From an uncultured Clostridium sp. (GTDB lineage Bacteria > Bacillota > Clostridia > Lachnospirales > Lachnospiraceae), in assembly GCA_900547035.1 (NCBI GenBank), contig URFM01000087.1, forward strand, positions 1-7,307: 7,307 nt of DNA, written 5' to 3'. Positions 6,502-7,307 of this stretch are shown here, piece by piece. The first letter of the stretch is position 1, and each line of letters starts with the position of its first letter. The position numbers and the translations under genes were made by a program. Below the pieces are notes generated by a model. That model saw only the letters and a list, made by a program, of their open reading frames with translations, was not told the DNA's origin and made no database searches.

Positions 6502-6630
6502 ATGTCTCATTTCGTTCAGATGTTCTTCGGGCCGCCTCTTTTCGGTTTAAGAGGCGTTTGGGCTGCATCCGGATTTTTCCGGCTGCGCCTTTGGCGTCTT
6601 TTTTCTTTGCCCTTTTCCGAGCTCATCTGA
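6502..6630 (+). CDS. Candidate 42-residue ORF spanning the terminator region
   Basis: An ATG at 6502 opens a 42-codon frame that runs through the 8-bp hairpin and the terminator-like hairpin and ends 31 bases before the ABC-F ATG. It starts MSHFVQMFFGPPLFGLRG and is rich in Phe, Leu and Arg. The nearest purine-rich tract, GAAGGG (6482-6487), is 14 bases upstream and can be paired in a hairpin, so initiation is poorly supported. If translated, ribosomes would melt the terminator. It may equally be a chance open frame over a structured RNA. Confidence 0.15.
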   Translation: MSHFVQMFFGPPLFGLRGVWAASGFFRLRLWRLFSLPFSELI

Positions 6631-6636
6631 ACGAAA
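6510..6636 (+). repeat. 13-bp inverted repeat closing the attenuator region
   Basis: TTTCGTTCAGATG (6510-6522) is perfectly complementary to CATCTGAACGAAA (6624-6636). After a 2-by-2 internal loop the helix can continue, CT-t-CGG (6525-6530) with CCGAG (6617-6621). The helix encloses both hairpins and the U-tract. CTGAAC in the right arm (6627-6632) is also complementary to GTTCAG at 6643-6648, which abuts the ABC-F ribosome binding site, so two pairings compete. Confidence 0.65.
6549..6608 (+). terminator. Leader intrinsic terminator (attenuator) upstream of the ABC-F gene
   Basis: GGC-t-GCA-t-CCGGA (6561-6573) pairs with TCCGG-c-TGC-GCC (6578-6589) around a TTTT loop, with one bulge and one mismatch. 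A lower stem AAGA (6549-6552) with TCTT (6597-6600) can extend it, and the downstream TCTTTTTTCTTT (6597-6608) supplies the U-tract. The AAGA belongs to AAGAGGCG, which pairs fully with upstream CGCCTCTT (6533-6540), so the lower stem and that upstream hairpin exclude each other. It lies wholly between promoter and gene, as an attenuator should. Confidence 0.55.
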
Positions 6637-6661
6637 GCGTAAGTTCAGGGAGGGATTTACC

Positions 6662-7307
6662 ATGTTGTTAAAGGCACAGAATATTAAGAAAGAATACGGA
6701 ATCCAGGAAATCCTGGAGATTGACACGCTGCAGATTGAAGATTTTGACCGGATTGGCCTGGTAGGGAAAAACGGAGCCGGCAAGTCCACGCTGATGTCCA
6801 TTCTGGCCGGGGACCTTGTCCCCGATGAGGGCTATGTGAAGCGGTTCTGTCCCATCGCCCGGATTCTCCAGTCCCAGGAGGCGGATGGCCCCGTCCAGGG
6901 CAGCTACATCAGCCGCTTAGGACTGAAGGATTCTGCCCTCAGAAGCGGCGGTGAGCGGACCAGGCTTGCCATAGGGGCCGCATTTTCCCAGAACGCCCCT
7001 CTTCTGATGGCCGACGAGCCAACCACCAATCTGGACCTGGAGGGCATCCTCCTGCTGGAAAAAATGATGGCCGGATTTCGGGGGGCTATCCTCCTCATCT
7101 CCCACGACCGCGCTCTTTTGGACCGGATCTGCACTACCATTTGGGAATTAGAAGATGGAAAGCTTCGGATATTTGACGGAAACTATTCCCAGTGGCTGGC
7201 TCAGAAAGAGCGGGAACGGAGTTTTCAGCAGTTTGAATACGATCAGTATCAGAAGGAAAAGAAACGTTTGACGGCAAACGTACGGGAATTTCGGGAACAA
7301 AGCCGCC
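6662..7307 (+). CDS. ABC-F ATPase, antibiotic-resistance ribosome-protection type, N-terminal part
   Basis: The first 215 codons of a soluble twin-ATPase protein; the frame is open at the right edge. ABC-F proteins bind the ribosomal E site, and the Msr/Vga/Lsa group displaces macrolides, lincosamides, streptogramins or pleuromutilins. Visible in the first nucleotide-binding domain are Walker A GKNGAGKST (35-43), Q-loop near Q70-Q72, signature RSGGERTR (94-101), Walker B LLMADEP (114-120) with E119, D-loop TTNLD (121-125) and H-loop SHDR (147-150). After IFDGNYSQW (170-178) comes a charged helix (180-215), the start of the inter-domain linker that reaches toward tRNA. No transmembrane segments exist. 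Only about 24 residues separate Q-loop and signature, as in compact Msr(A)-type domains and unlike EttA with its arm. AGGGAGG (6647-6653) is 8 bases before the ATG. The drug class cannot be told without the rest. Confidence 0.88.
   Translation, partial: MLLKAQNIKKEYGIQEILEIDTLQIEDFDRIGLVGKNGAGKSTLMSILAGDLVPDEGYVKRFCPIARILQSQEADGPVQGSYISRLGLKDSALRSGGERTRLAIGAAFSQNAPLLMADEPTTNLDLEGILLLEKMMAGFRGAILLISHDRALLDRICTTIWELEDGKLRIFDGNYSQWLAQKERERSFQQFEYDQYQKEKKRLTANVREFREQSR

Larger units (their letters stand above)
6335..6661 (+). promoter_or_regulatory. Long structured 5' leader of the ABC-F gene, candidate attenuator
   Basis: This stretch of about 325 bases has no convincing full-size gene but contains, in order: two hairpins at the 5' end, a pair of overlapping mini-ORFs, a small hairpin CCCTTC/GAAGGG (6470-6475 with 6482-6487) with an overlapping alternative AAAGAA/TTCTTT (6479-6484 with 6492-6497), an 8-bp hairpin CGCCTCTT/AAGAGGCG (6533-6540 with 6549-6556), a terminator-like hairpin with a U-tract, and a 13-bp repeat closing the region. 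ABC-F resistance genes such as vmlR, lmo0919 and msr(A) are known to be controlled by drug-responsive leaders. The layout here fits that model, but no matching RNA family was identified by eye. Confidence 0.6.

Noticed and set aside
6082..6630. Rightward 182-codon open frame overlapping the end of the second carrier and the leader
   Set aside because: Its first third overlaps the well-supported carrier gene in another frame, it has no ribosome binding site at its start, and the rest lies over structured leader RNA. Only the internal ATG at 6502 was kept, as a low-confidence candidate.
6510..6636. The 13-bp inverted repeats as ends of a miniature transposable element
   Set aside because: The flanks (TCTCA before, GCGTA after) show no target-site duplication, and the repeat lies between a promoter and its gene with complementarity to the ribosome binding site region, which fits a leader RNA better. 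A genome-wide search for other copies would settle it.
1..7307. CRISPR arrays, tRNA or rRNA genes, insertion sequences
   Set aside because: No regularly spaced repeats, cloverleaf-like sequence, rRNA-like sequence or transposase frame was seen on either strand.

Overview
The window looks like a chromosomal segment of a Gram-positive anaerobe, most likely a clostridial Firmicute of the Lachnospiraceae type. The clues are roughly balanced base composition, strong AGGAGG-type ribosome binding sites, sigma-A-like promoters, and the families present: a DcuC-type anaerobic dicarboxylate carrier, a MalY/PatB C-S lyase and an ABC-F ribosome-protection ATPase. The species cannot be fixed from the sequence alone.

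Layout: (1) 1-525 is the C-terminal end of a cation-transporting P-type ATPase whose start lies outside the window. It converges on a leftward XRE-family regulator (596-1027), and a long, near-perfect bidirectional hairpin terminator lies between them (539-592). (2) A short divergent region (1028-1152) holds two direct TTGCCCA repeats 22 bp apart and a good promoter. It leads into a rightward cluster: a MalY/PatB PLP beta-lyase/aminotransferase (1153-2322), a DcuC-family carrier (2349-3713), a D-cysteine desulfhydrase/ACC-deaminase-family PLP enzyme (3748-4857), then, after a GC-rich hairpin, a DASS/SLC13-like carrier (4949-6262). (3) A 399-bp gap (6263-6661) contains no convincing large gene but is dense with regulatory structure. 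It has a perfect-consensus TTGACA-17-TATAAT promoter, several hairpins, tiny candidate upstream ORFs, an intrinsic-terminator-like hairpin with a U-tract, and a 13-bp inverted repeat that closes the region. (4) From 6662 to the window edge is the N-terminal half of an ABC-F ATPase resembling the Msr/Vga/Lsa antibiotic-resistance group.

How the parts may work together: the two PLP enzymes belong to different folds, but both families remove a beta-substituent from cysteine-like amino acids to give pyruvate, ammonia and a sulfur leaving group. Two unrelated carboxylate carriers accompany them. This suggests a small module for uptake (or exchange) and catabolism of a sulfur-containing or otherwise beta-substituted amino acid, probably under the divergent XRE regulator. 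The exact substrate is inference. The ABC-F gene is a separate unit. Its strong promoter followed by a structured leader of about 320 nt is the pattern expected for drug-inducible attenuation, and this leader is the most interesting part of the window.
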